NCBI GenBank assembly: GCA_023266715.1
Contig: JAHFPK010000042.1
Span: forward strand, 1 to 14,814
DNA length: 14,814 nucleotides
Source: Hyphomicrobiales bacterium
GTDB taxonomy: Bacteria; Pseudomonadota; Alphaproteobacteria; Rhizobiales; Aestuariivirgaceae
Direction: 5' to 3'
In this document: positions 5,604 to 13,145 of the stretch, one piece after another
Position numbering within the stretch: position 1 is the stretch's first letter
Layout: each line of letters starts with the position of its first letter
Program-made: the position numbers and the translations under genes
The notes under the pieces: model-generated
Seen by the model: only the letters and a program-made list of their open reading frames with translations
Told to the model about the DNA's origin: nothing
Database searches by the model: none

Positions 5604-8600
5604 ATGCCAAAACGCACAGATATCAAATCCATTCTCATCATCGGGGCTGGGCCTATCATTATTGGCCAGGCCTGCGAATTTGATTATTCCGGCACCCAGG
5701 CCTGCAAGGCCCTCAAGGCCGAGGGCTACCGCATCATCCTGATCAACTCCAATCCGGCAACCATCATGACCGACCCGGAGCTGGCGGACGCCACCTACAT
5801 CGAACCCATCACGCCCGAAGTCGTGGCCAAGATCATCGAAAAGGAACGGCCCGACGCCCTGCTTCCCACCATGGGCGGGCAAACCGCGCTGAACACCGCC
5901 CTGTCGCTGAACAAGATGGGCGTTTTGGAAAAATTCGGCGTGGAGCTCATTGGCGCCAAGGCCGAAGCTATTGACCGCGCCGAGGACCGCGAACTGTTCC
6001 GCGAGGCGATGAAAAAAATCGGGCTGGAAACCCCCAAGTCCATGTTGGCCAATGCCTCCGAAGCCAAGGACGAGGACAAGGCCTTCTTCATCGCCGAAAC
6101 CAATCGCCTGAAATCCGAGGGCAGCGACATCGCAGCCTTCGAGCGCAGCTGGGCCGACCGCGAACCCGAGCGCCTGAAAAAATACCGCAACCGCGCCATG
6201 GTTGAAGCCTTCGAGGCCATGCTCACCGTGGGACTTCCCTGCATCATCCGCCCTTCCTTCACGCTTGGCGGCACCGGCGGCGGCATTGCCTATAACCGCG
6301 AAGAATTTTTAGATATTGTGGAATCAGGCCTTGATGCCTCGCCCACTGCCGAAGTCCTGATCGAGGAATCCGTGCTCGGCTGGAAAGAATATGAAATGGA
6401 AGTCGTTCGCGACAAGAACGACAACTGCATCATCGTGTGCTCTATCGAAAACGTCGATCCCATGGGTGTTCATACGGGTGACTCGATCACCGTTGCCCCT
6501 GCCCTCACGCTTACCGATAAAGAATACCAGATCATGCGCAACGCCTCGATCGCGGTGCTGCGCGAAATCGGCGTCGAAACCGGCGGCTCCAACGTGCAGT
6601 TCGGCGTGAACCCCGCCGATGGCCGCCTGGTTGTCATTGAAATGAACCCGCGCGTCTCGCGCTCATCCGCATTGGCGTCAAAGGCCACCGGCTTTCCCAT
6701 TGCTAAGATCGCGGCAAAGCTTGCCGTTGGTTACACCCTGGATGAACTGGCCAATGACATCACCGGTGGCGCGACTCCTGCCGCCTTCGAGCCGACTATT
6801 GATTACGTCGTCACCAAAATCCCGCGCTTTGCCTTTGAAAAATTTCCCGGTTCAAAAGCCATTCTTTCGACCGCCATGAAATCGGTGGGCGAAGTCATGG
6901 CCATCGGCCGCACCTTCCAGGAAAGCGTGCAAAAGGCGCTTCGCGGCCTTGAAACAGGCCTCAGCGGTTTTGATGAGATTGAAATTCTGGGCCTCGCCGA
7001 AGGCGATGACAAGAACGCCATTCGCGCAGCGCTTGGCACACCTACTCCTGATCGGTTGCTCATCATCGCGCAGGCCTTCCGCGAAGGCGCAACTGTCGAA
7101 CAGATTTTTGCCTCCTGCAGATACGAGCCCTGGTTCCTGCGCCAGATTGAAGAAATCGTGCACATGGAAAATCGCATTCACGAAAATGGCCTGCCCAATG
7201 ATGCGGTGAATTTGCAGAAACTCAAGGCCATGGGCTTTTCCGACAAGCGCCTGGCAAAACTTGTAGGCGTCAAGGAAGACGCAATCCGCAAACATCGCCA
7301 CAAGCTCAAGGTGCGCCCCGTGTTCAAGCGTATTGATACCTGTGCCGCGGAATTCGCTTCGCCCACCGCCTATATGTATTCTACCTATGAAACCGGCTTC
7401 ATCGGTCGCAGCGGTAACGAAGCGCAGCCTTCTGAGAAACAGAAAGTGATCATCCTTGGCGGCGGACCAAACCGCATCGGCCAGGGCATTGAATTCGACT
7501 ACTGCTGCTGCCACGCCTGCTTTGCACTTCATGATGCGGGCTACGAATCCATCATGGTGAACTGCAATCCGGAAACTGTCTCCACCGACTACGACACTTC
7601 AGACCGCCTCTATTTCGAACCCCTTACCATCGAAGACGTACTTGAGATTATCCACATCGAACAATCAAAGGGAACGCTGAAAGGCGTCATCGTGCAGTTC
7701 GGCGGGCAAACTCCGCTGAAGCTCGCAGCGAAACTCGAAGAGCTCGGTGTGCCCATTCTCGGCACCACGCCCGATGCCATTGACCTCGCGGAAGACCGTG
7801 ACCGCTTCTCAAAATTGTTGAAGAAACTGAAACTGCGCCAGCCCGAAAACGGCATCGCACGTTCTGCCGCCGAGGCAAAAAAGATTGCCAAGAAAATCGG
7901 CTTCCCTGTGGTCATCCGCCCCTCCTACGTGCTGGGCGGCCGCGCCATGGAAATCGTCCGCAGTGATGAACACCTCCAGCGCTACATCACCGAAGCCGTT
8001 GTCGTCTCAGGCGACAGTCCGGTGCTCATCGACAGCTATCTCTCAGACGCGGTCGAGGTCGATGTGGATGCGATATGCGACGGCAAGGATGTATTCATTG
8101 CCGGCGTCATGGAACACATCGAGGAAGCGGGCATCCACTCCGGCGACAGCGCCTGTTCACTTCCGCCCTATTCCCTAAAACCCGCTGTCATCGCCGAGAT
8201 GGAAGCCCAGACCAAAAAAATGGCGCTCGCCCTCAATGTGGTTGGCCTGATGAACGTCCAGTTCGCCATCAAGGATGACCTCGTCTACGTCCTCGAAGTA
8301 AACCCCCGCGCCTCCCGCACCGTGCCTTTTGTTGCCAAGGTTATCGGCATTCCGGTGGCCAAAATCGCTGCCCGCGTCATGGCAGGAGAAAGCCTCGCCA
8401 GCTTCAAGCTAATCCCGAAGAAACTCTCCCATGTCGCTGTAAAGGAAGCCGTTTTCCCCTTCAACCGCTTCCCCGGCGTGGATGTTTTGTTAGGACCGGA
8501 AATGCGCTCAACCGGCGAAGTCATGGGTCTCGATAAAACCTACGACATGGCCTTCGCCAAGAGCCAGATCGGCGCTGGCATGCGCATTCCCCAGTCCGGT

Positions 8601-8987
8601 ACCGTATTTGTCTCGGTCAACGACCCCGACAAGGCAAAAATCGTCCCCGCCATCCGCAAACTGGTGGAATTGGGCTTTGTCATCAAGGCCACCGGCGGCA
8701 CCCAGCACTTCTTCGAAAGCAAGGGCATTCCCTCCACCAAGATCAACAAGGTCCTGGAAGGCCGCCCCCATGTCGTCGACGCCATCAAGAACGGCGAAGT
8801 GCAACTCGTTTTAAATACAACGGAATCAAAAGCTTCCGAATCCGACTCAAAATCCATTCGGCAAACCGCCATGCTGCAGAAAGTACCCTATTACACCACG
8901 CTGCCCGGCATTCTGGCAGCCACCAAGGCCATTGCGGCCCAAAAAGCCGACACAATCACGGTCCGGCCGCTCCAGGACTACTTCTAA
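5604..8987 (+). CDS. carB: carbamoyl-phosphate synthase large subunit
   Basis: The 1127-residue product is full-length CarB, which makes carbamoyl phosphate from bicarbonate, ammonia (from CarA) and two ATP for pyrimidine and arginine synthesis. The two homologous halves are obvious. The first starts SILIIGAGPIIIGQACEFDYSG with ATP-grasp motifs IRPSFTLGGTGGG and EMNPRVSRSSALASKATGFP. The second starts VIILGGGPNRIGQGIEFDYCCCHA with IRPSYVLGGRAMEIV and EVNPRASRTVPFVAKVIG. The C-terminal MGS-like allosteric domain keeps KATGGT, EGRPHVVD and LVLNTTES, so control by nucleotides is likely retained. A longer first half (around residues 150-200, charged, rich in Lys and Glu) is typical of alphaproteobacterial CarB. 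The ATG at 5604 begins MPKRTDIKSI, the standard N-terminus; an earlier start at 5487 adds unrelated residues. carA is not in the window. Confidence 0.98.
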   Translation: MPKRTDIKSILIIGAGPIIIGQACEFDYSGTQACKALKAEGYRIILINSNPATIMTDPELADATYIEPITPEVVAKIIEKERPDALLPTMGGQTALNTALSLNKMGVLEKFGVELIGAKAEAIDRAEDRELFREAMKKIGLETPKSMLANASEAKDEDKAFFIAETNRLKSEGSDIAAFERSWADREPERLKKYRNRAMVEAFEAMLTVGLPCIIRPSFTLGGTGGGIAYNREEFLDIVESGLDASPTAEVLIEESVLGWKEYEMEVVRDKNDNCIIVCSIENVDPMGVHTGDSITVAPALTLTDKEYQIMRNASIAVLREIGVETGGSNVQFGVNPADGRLVVIEMNPRVSRSSALASKATGFPIAKIAAKLAVGYTLDELANDITGGATPAAFEPTIDYVVTKIPRFAFEKFPGSKAILSTAMKSVGEVMAIGRTFQESVQKALRGLETGLSGFDEIEILGLAEGDDKNAIRAALGTPTPDRLLIIAQAFREGATVEQIFASCRYEPWFLRQIEEIVHMENRIHENGLPNDAVNLQKLKAMGFSDKRLAKLVGVKEDAIRKHRHKLKVRPVFKRIDTCAAEFASPTAYMYSTYETGFIGRSGNEAQPSEKQKVIILGGGPNRIGQGIEFDYCCCHACFALHDAGYESIMVNCNPETVSTDYDTSDRLYFEPLTIEDVLEIIHIEQSKGTLKGVIVQFGGQTPLKLAAKLEELGVPILGTTPDAIDLAEDRDRFSKLLKKLKLRQPENGIARSAAEAKKIAKKIGFPVVIRPSYVLGGRAMEIVRSDEHLQRYITEAVVVSGDSPVLIDSYLSDAVEVDVDAICDGKDVFIAGVMEHIEEAGIHSGDSACSLPPYSLKPAVIAEMEAQTKKMALALNVVGLMNVQFAIKDDLVYVLEVNPRASRTVPFVAKVIGIPVAKIAARVMAGESLASFKLIPKKLSHVAVKEAVFPFNRFPGVDVLLGPEMRSTGEVMGLDKTYDMAFAKSQIGAGMRIPQSGTVFVSVNDPDKAKIVPAIRKLVELGFVIKATGGTQHFFESKGIPSTKINKVLEGRPHVVDAIKNGEVQLVLNTTESKASESDSKSIRQTAMLQKVPYYTTLPGILAATKAIAAQKADTITVRPLQDYF

Positions 8988-9033
8988 TCACGCCCCCTTG
9001 AAATTCAGGCCGTTTTAGCTCATCTTGACCTAT

Positions 9034-9077
9034 ACCCGGTCGGTAGCGCGCAAAGCGCTTGGCCGGGTCTAGTTTTT
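9034..9077 (+). terminator. nested hairpin with T-tract between carB and greA
   Basis: ACCCGG (9034-9039) pairs with CCGGGT (9063-9068), enclosing AGCGC (9045-9049) paired with GCGCT (9055-9059). TTTTT follows at 9073-9077. It can end carB transcripts 46-90 bases after the stop codon, so greA would need its own promoter or read-through. TTGACC at 9025 is a possible -35 word without a clear -10 partner. Confidence 0.6.
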
Positions 9078-9108
9078 CACGCAAATGACCGAAATCTGGA
9101 CGATATCT

Positions 9109-9582
9109 ATGGAAAAAGTACCAATGACGCTGGAAGGCCACGCCAAGATGATGGATGAGATCAAGCATCTCAAAACCGTCGAGCGCCCCCGCATCATTCG
9201 TTTGATCGAAGAAGCGCGCGCCCATGGCGACCTCTCCGAAAACTCCGAATACCATGCCGCCAAGGAGCAGCAGGGCTGGACCGAGGCGCGCGTGGGTGAG
9301 CTTGAGGACAAGATCAGCCGCGCCGAAATCATCGACATTACCAAACTCTCCGGCGAAACCGTGAAGTTCGGCGCCAAGGTGACACTTGTCGACGAGGACA
9401 GTGAGGATGAGTCCTCCTACCAGATCGTGGGCGAGTTCGAAGCCGACGTGAAGAAGGGCAAGATTTCAATTTCATCCCCCATCGCCCGTGCCATCATCGG
9501 CAAGAAAAAGGGCGACAGCGTCGAGGTCAACACCCCCGGCGGCGGCAAGTCCTATGAAATCCTGAAAGTGAAGTGGGCGTAG
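9109..9582 (+). CDS. greA: transcription elongation factor GreA
   Basis: From the ATG at 9109 the product has 157 residues, the usual GreA length. GreA enters the RNA polymerase secondary channel and stimulates cleavage of backtracked transcripts. The N-terminal coiled coil runs over about residues 1-75 (RPRIIRLIEEARAHGDLSENSEYHAAKE) and its tip carries the acidic pair Asp41 and Glu44 that positions the catalytic magnesium. The C-terminal FKBP-like domain holds SSPIARAIIGKKKGD and GGGKSYEILKVKW. An earlier in-frame ATG at 9085 adds eight residues that are not part of GreA; MEKVPMT is the family start. It follows carB in the same direction, as in many alphaproteobacteria. Confidence 0.96.
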   Translation: MEKVPMTLEGHAKMMDEIKHLKTVERPRIIRLIEEARAHGDLSENSEYHAAKEQQGWTEARVGELEDKISRAEIIDITKLSGETVKFGAKVTLVDEDSEDESSYQIVGEFEADVKKGKISISSPIARAIIGKKKGDSVEVNTPGGGKSYEILKVKWA

Positions 9583-9592
9583 ACCCGGTTCA

Positions 9593-9780
9593 CGCAAAGG
9601 TCCACTGGACCTTTGCGAGGGTCGGAGCGCGGGGGAACTGCCTGAGGCAGCGGGCCCCCGCCGGACCTAGCGCGCTTCCCGGCAAGGTGGAATCACCTTG
9701 CCGAAAAGGAATCGCGCCAAATCAATATGTTGGAGCAAATCCTTGTCGGCGAAGTCATGCAACTTCGCCGGGATTTGCTC
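9593..9780. repeat. array of four consecutive hairpin-forming inverted repeats
   Basis: Four separate stems follow greA. Stem 1 is CGCAAAGGTCC/GGACCTTTGCG (9593-9617, 11 bp, loop ACT). Stem 2 is GCGGGGG/CCCCCGC (9629-9661) enclosing CTGCC/GGCAG. Stem 3 is CGGCAAGGTG/CACCTTGCCG (9680-9703, 10 bp, loop GAAT). Stem 4 is GAGCAAATCC/GGATTTGCTC (9733-9780) enclosing CGGCGAAGT/ACTTCGCCG, with a one-sided TTGT bulge. Stem 1 could act as the greA terminator, though no T-tract follows. The whole looks like palindromic intergenic repeat units or a structured RNA. The IS element starts two bases after stem 4. Confidence 0.8.
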
Positions 9781-9782
9781 TA

Positions 9783-10827
9783 GAGCCTGATCGCTTTAAG
9801 GTGACGCGTAACCGGCATTGACGAGATAATTTGTGCACTCATATTTTGAGAAGGTTGGGAGGATTTGGGCGATGGCCTTCGATACGGCCTCTACGGATCT
9901 CCCTTGGGCTATACGCATGAAGTGTTTGAGCTTTGAGAAGACTTGTTCAATGGGGTTAAGGTCGGGACTGTAGGGTGGCAGGAAGAGCAGCCTCGCGCCA
10001 GCCTTGCGAATGGCGGCCCTGATGGCTTCGGCTTTGTGGCTGCCGAGATTGTCCATGATCACAATGTCATCGCGCTTGAGGCATGGAACGAGTATCTTCT
10101 CGACATAAAGCAGGAAGCACTCCCCATTGATGGGGCCATCAAACACGCATGGGGCAGTGACCTGGTCGCAGCGCAAGGCGGCAAGGAACGTCATGGTTTT
10201 CCAGTGGCCGTGCGGCACATGTCCGAGGAGCCGCTGCCCTTTCGCAGACCACCCCCGCAATGGCGCCATGTTGGTCTTGGTCCATGTTTCGTCAATGAAC
10301 ACGAGCCGTGATGGTTCAATTCTGCCTTGGCATTTCTTCCGCCAATACCGGCGTCTGGCGACGTCAGGTCTTTGCTGTTCGGACGCGTGAACTGTTTTTT
10401 TGAAGCTCAAATCCTGATCGTGCACAAAGTTCCACAGTGCACCGTAGCTGACGGCCACGCCATTGGCCCCCAGTTCAACCGGCAGATGGCGCAAACTCAC
10501 GTGTGGCTCACATGCAATCCGCGCCATCGGCCAGTCTCGCTCATCACGCAAAAGATGGGGTTTATGCCCGCCGACCTTGCCAGACTTTACAGTGCCAGTA
10601 TCCCGCAACTGTTTGGCCCATCGCACCGCCGTTGCCTTGCTCACCGAGAATGTCTGGGCGGCCAGATTGGCTGATTTGTGGGCAATCGCATATGATGCAA
10701 CACGTTCACGAAGATCATTTGAATAGTGCTTTGCCATTGCTGCCAGCCTCCATCCGGCCAGCAGTTTGAATCACAACCAAAGTGATTTGGAAATCCCAAT
10801 TCGACTCATTCAAAAATGATCCCGCTC
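9783..10827 (-). mobile_element. complete IS630-type insertion sequence
   Basis: The element of 1045 bp is bounded by TA at 9781-9782 and 10828-10829, the target duplication expected of the IS630/Tc1-mariner superfamily. The left end (GAGCCTGATCGCTTT) and the reverse complement of the right end (GAGCGGGATCATTTT) form an imperfect terminal inverted repeat, with 16 of the first 26 bases identical. Length, TA flanks and a single intact transposase gene support an unbroken copy. Joining the outer flanks restores a continuous sequence in which hairpin stem 4 ends in CTC-TA-GCGC. I cannot name the specific IS. Confidence 0.85.
9796..10737 (-). CDS. IS630 family transposase
   Basis: The 313-residue product has an N-terminal helix-turn-helix (SANLAAQTFSVSKATAVRWAK, about residues 22-42) that binds the IS ends, and a C-terminal DDE catalytic domain. 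The catalytic residues are visible as Asp149 (VFIDETW), Asp229 (VIMDNLGSHK) and Glu264 (PPYSPDLNPIE), giving the 34-residue second spacing (DD34E) of IS630. The protein cuts and pastes the element into TA sites. GGAGG lies 11-15 bases before the ATG at 10737. The stop codon lies inside the left terminal inverted repeat. No frameshift or internal stop is seen, unlike IS630 members with two overlapping frames, so this copy may be active. Confidence 0.95.
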   Translation of the reverse strand: MAKHYSNDLRERVASYAIAHKSANLAAQTFSVSKATAVRWAKQLRDTGTVKSGKVGGHKPHLLRDERDWPMARIACEPHVSLRHLPVELGANGVAVSYGALWNFVHDQDLSFKKTVHASEQQRPDVARRRYWRKKCQGRIEPSRLVFIDETWTKTNMAPLRGWSAKGQRLLGHVPHGHWKTMTFLAALRCDQVTAPCVFDGPINGECFLLYVEKILVPCLKRDDIVIMDNLGSHKAEAIRAAIRKAGARLLFLPPYSPDLNPIEQVFSKLKHFMRIAQGRSVEAVSKAIAQILPTFSKYECTNYLVNAGYASP

Positions 10828-10864
10828 TAGCGCATAGTCGTTCGTTACGGAATCGCGTCCCCTT

Positions 10865-11012
10865 TTCCTCGCCCCTTGGGGGAGAGGAAGGGGCCCGCGC
10901 GGCACGCGTGGGAAGGTGAGGGGGTTTAGGTGATTCAATTTATAGATCTGATCCCCCTCACCCTCCCATTGCCAAGGCAATGGGCCCCACCCTCTCTCCG
11001 CAGGAGAGAGGG
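10865..11012. repeat. ~150-bp block of nested inverted repeats right of the IS element
   Basis: GGGAAGGTGAGGGGG (10910-10924) pairs with CCCCCTCACCCTCCC (10953-10967), 14 of 15 bases, around a 28-base AT-richer centre. Within the arms are local hairpins: CCTC-CCCC/GGGG-GAGG near 10867-10888, CCCATTGCC/GGCAATGGG at 10965-10984, and CCCTCTCTCC/GGAGAGAGGG at 10990-11012. This composition is typical of dispersed intergenic palindromes in alphaproteobacteria. No gene lies within it. Confidence 0.8.
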
Positions 11013-11122
11013 AAAAGCATGACTGCTTCAATCAGGAACTGAATTGCCCAAGAGATTTGCGATGGTCGGACAGAGAGCAACGAGCCATGGATTCGGCGCG
11101 AAGCCAGTCCTATACTCGTCGT

Positions 11123-11383
11123 ATGAGGATGCTCATTGTCATCGCACTGCTTGCCACCGCCCAACCTGCTTTCGCCATGAATTGGGAAGGTCACGACGAT
11201 GACTGGAGGAGCGAATTTCCACCGGCCAAGGCATTTCTGGATGCCGTGCCTGAGGCAAAACCGTTGCCGTCCCGCGATTGTCCCATGGGGCCTGTCGCGC
11301 GTTTCGATAATCCCTATGAGCAGATACCGTTGCCACGGCATCATTGCCCCCTGCCACAGCCAGACAAATTGCCAAGAAGTTAG
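11123..11383 (+). CDS. small secreted protein of unknown function
   Basis: The 86-residue product starts with a Sec signal peptide (MRMLIVIALLATAQPAFA) with cleavage likely after AFA. The mature protein of about 68 residues is polar, rich in Pro, Asp and His, with two cysteines (in SRDCPMG and HHCPLP). Alternative in-frame starts exist at 11057, 11087 and 11129. I favour 11123 or 11129 because they place the hydrophobic core at the N-terminus; none has a strong ribosome-binding site. I do not recognise the family. It precedes the YbaK-type gene by 89 bases in the same direction. Confidence 0.55.
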   Translation: MRMLIVIALLATAQPAFAMNWEGHDDDWRSEFPPAKAFLDAVPEAKPLPSRDCPMGPVARFDNPYEQIPLPRHHCPLPQPDKLPRS

Positions 11384-11386
11384 CTG

Positions 11387-11400
11387 GTCAGCTAGCTGAC
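11387..11400. repeat. 14-bp perfect palindrome between secreted protein and YbaK gene
   Basis: GTCAGCTAGCTGAC reads the same on both strands. It begins three bases after the stop codon of the preceding gene and 73 bases before the next start. With no spacer in the dyad it suits a dimeric DNA-binding protein better than an RNA hairpin; function is unknown. Confidence 0.5.
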
Positions 11401-11472
11401 AAAGCAGCAACGATTTACAGGACACCCTCAGGCGGGCTAATTCTTGTCGTCCTCAGGGAAAGACGATTTCAC

Positions 11473-11940
11473 ATGAGCTTGGATTCTGTTCGCGCCTTTC
11501 TTGCTGAAAAAGCGCCCGACCTTGCCATTATTGAATTGGAAAAAAGCACTGCCACCGTGGCGCTGGCGGCGGAAGGCCATGGCGTAACACCTGCCCAGAT
11601 AGCCAAGACCCTGTCGCTCCGGGTTGGCGAACGGGCCCTGCTGGTCGTCACCCGTGGCGATGCGCGGCTGGACAACAAAAAGGCGAAGGCGGCCTTCGGC
11701 GGCAAGGCACGTATGCTCAGCGCCGAAGAGGTTTTGGCCGTCACTGGGCACCCGGTCGGCGGGGTCAGCCCCTTCGGACTGGCAACCCCGCTATCCATAT
11801 ATTGCGATGTCTCGCTTAAAGCCTTTGGCGAGGTCGTGCCATCAGCCGGTTCGACCCATAGCGCTGTGCGCATCAACCCAATCCGCATGGCAGATCTGAT
11901 TGGGGCCGAGTGGGTCGATGTCTGCCTGACCGAAATCTGA
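11473..11940 (+). CDS. YbaK/EbsC-type aminoacyl-tRNA deacylase (ProX/Cys-tRNA(Pro) type)
   Basis: The 155-residue product matches the YbaK/prolyl-tRNA editing domain, which hydrolyses mischarged tRNAs such as Cys- or Ala-tRNA(Pro) in trans. Visible family features are the N-terminal LDSVRAFLAEKAPDL helix, a lysine in IAKTLSLR (Lys45) at the place of the conserved YbaK lysine, the GHPVGGVSPFGL motif (residues 92-103), the strand CDVSLKAFGEVVPSAGS, and a C-terminal MADLIGAEWVDV. Precise specificity cannot be read from sequence. The ATG at 11473 gives the standard family N-terminus; the longer frame from 11344 overlaps the preceding gene. GGGAAAGA upstream is a rather distant ribosome-binding site. 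Confidence 0.9.
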   Translation: MSLDSVRAFLAEKAPDLAIIELEKSTATVALAAEGHGVTPAQIAKTLSLRVGERALLVVTRGDARLDNKKAKAAFGGKARMLSAEEVLAVTGHPVGGVSPFGLATPLSIYCDVSLKAFGEVVPSAGSTHSAVRINPIRMADLIGAEWVDVCLTEI

Positions 11941-12018
11941 ATGCCCGTCCAATAGATGCAAAATCCAGCCAGTTTTCCACAGCGGGGCCGGGACCGTCGG
12001 CCAAGTCATGCCCCTTTA

Positions 12019-12043
12019 TGAACGGCTGATGAATATTCGCTTC
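12019..12043 (+). promoter_or_regulatory. third TGAAC-N17-TTC site, upstream of a small membrane protein gene
   Basis: TGAAC (12019-12023), 17 bases, then TTC (12041-12043) repeats the spacing of the two elements at 491-515 and 1001-1025, and TAGAT follows a few bases later as in copy 1. It lies 82 bases before the ATG at 12125. The rest of the element is not conserved, so this could be chance. Confidence 0.25.
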
Positions 12044-12124
12044 AGGGTAGATACAGGCGATGCATCGTAACCATCTGACCCAGCAACAGACTATTGAACT
12101 CGGGAAGGCTAAACAGGGGACAAC

Positions 12125-12319
12125 ATGCTTGTACAATCGCCGCAGAACGAAACCGCCGACATTGGATTTCTCCGCAACATCGGATTTGCCTTCATTGTGC
12201 TGACAGTCATTGCCGGGTCCATCACCATCGGACTGGTTCTGAAGCAGAGCGACAATTCGGTGCCCGTCACTATCGCAAGCAACCTGGCACAGCCTGTTGT
12301 TGCTGAACTGGCCAAATAA
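12125..12319 (+). CDS. small single-span membrane protein, unknown function
   Basis: The 64-residue product has a polar N-terminus (MLVQSPQNETADIGFLRN), one hydrophobic segment (IGFAFIVLTVIAGSITIGLVL, about residues 19-39) and a short polar tail. This suggests a bitopic inner-membrane protein, probably with the N-terminus in the cytoplasm. CAGGGGA lies about 8 bases before the ATG. I do not recognise the family. It stands alone between the YbaK gene (185 bases upstream, same strand) and the leftward cytochrome b561, with which it converges. Confidence 0.65.
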   Translation: MLVQSPQNETADIGFLRNIGFAFIVLTVIAGSITIGLVLKQSDNSVPVTIASNLAQPVVAELAK

Positions 12320-12418
12320 ACACAGCTTTTATTGGAATAGTTTGCGCAAGTAGGAGCGCTCACCTGCTCTGCGGCATTCGCGACCGGCTTTGTACGAGGT
12401 ATCTCACGCTTGTTTTCT

Positions 12419-12991
12419 TCAGTCGGTCGCCTGCCCTGCGTTCGAGCGGATTCCTCGCGGCAGCATGCGGCGCAACACGTCATCACGGTTGACGAAGTGA
12501 TGCTTAAGGGCTGCAAGCACATGCAGCGTCAGCAACGCGATCATGAGGTTGGACATGAGTTCGTGAAAACTCTTCGTGGGAAGGCCAAGGTTTGGGGCAC
12601 CCGGCACTGGAAATGCGCCGAAGATCGTGATGCCCGTCATTGCTCCTTCCCGGCTGAGGAACCTCGGCATGGCAAGCCAGCCCGTCAGCGGTATGCCGAT
12701 CAGCAGGATATAAAAGAGCACCTGCACCGCTTTCGATGCCATCTGCACCCATGGCGCCATGCCAGCGGGATAGGCAGGCGGCGGATTGGCGAGGCGCCAG
12801 ACGAGGCGAAGGACGGTGAGCACGAGAATGGCACTGCCTATGGAAACGTGCACGGATGGTGCTAGCGTGCCGCCGACTTCTCCCGCCTCCATGAGATCCT
12901 CGCCAAATATGAGCATGAAGATCAATAGCGCCGCGATGAGCCAATGCAGGCTCATGGCAACAGTGTCATATTTGGTTTTTGCAGCAGCCAT
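12419..12991 (-). CDS. cytochrome b561 family protein
   Basis: The 190-residue product is a bacterial b-type cytochrome of the CybB/b561 family, an inner-membrane four-helix diheme protein that moves electrons, in E. coli from ubiquinol to oxygen species. Four hydrophobic segments are visible at about residues 12-30, 47-66, 88-108 and 146-163. Histidines at the usual ligand places are His16 (SLHW), His48 (SVHVSIG), His143 (SFHEL) and His157 (TLHVLAAL). YDTVAMSLHW and LHVLAALKHHFVNRDDVLRRML are family hallmarks. AGGTGAACC precedes the ATG at 12991. It is monocistronic and faces the small membrane-protein gene tail to tail. Confidence 0.92.
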   Translation of the reverse strand: MAAAKTKYDTVAMSLHWLIAALLIFMLIFGEDLMEAGEVGGTLAPSVHVSIGSAILVLTVLRLVWRLANPPPAYPAGMAPWVQMASKAVQVLFYILLIGIPLTGWLAMPRFLSREGAMTGITIFGAFPVPGAPNLGLPTKSFHELMSNLMIALLTLHVLAALKHHFVNRDDVLRRMLPRGIRSNAGQATD

Positions 12992-13099
12992 GGTTCACCT
13001 CCGTTTCACTGGTGGATGGACGGGCGTGCCCGCAAATTCCGTCGCTTTATGACAGCATTTTAATCAACGCTTTTGATTTGCGGTCCCATGCATCAAACG

Positions 13100-13145
13100 C
13101 ACCGGCGATACCGGTGAAAAGGGGCGCACTTCTGTGCGCTTTTTT
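13100..13145. terminator. tandem hairpins, probable bidirectional terminator
   Basis: GCGCAC (13124-13129) pairs with GTGCGC (13134-13139) around TTCT. On the plus strand six T follow (13140-13145). On the minus strand the stem comes right after the orphan gene's stop codon and is followed by CCCTTTTC. A second stem, CACCGG/CCGGTG, lies at 13100-13116. The most likely role is termination of the leftward 112-aa gene. Because no plus-strand gene feeds into the T-tract, a short plus-strand RNA from the preceding ~100 bases is a less likely alternative. Confidence 0.65.

Noticed and set aside
6852..7532. Minus-strand open frame of 226 aa inside carB
   Set aside because: It is fully antisense to conserved CarB sequence.
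9593..9780. CRISPR array
   Set aside because: The repeats are inverted and differ from one another; there are no regular direct repeats with unique spacers.
10327..10769. Plus-strand open frames inside and beside the IS element
   Set aside because: They are antisense to the transposase, whose DDE residues are clear on the minus strand.
13053..13145. Independent plus-strand small RNA ending at the T-tract
   Set aside because: No convincing promoter was found, and the hairpin is explained as the terminator of the leftward gene; kept only as an alternative.
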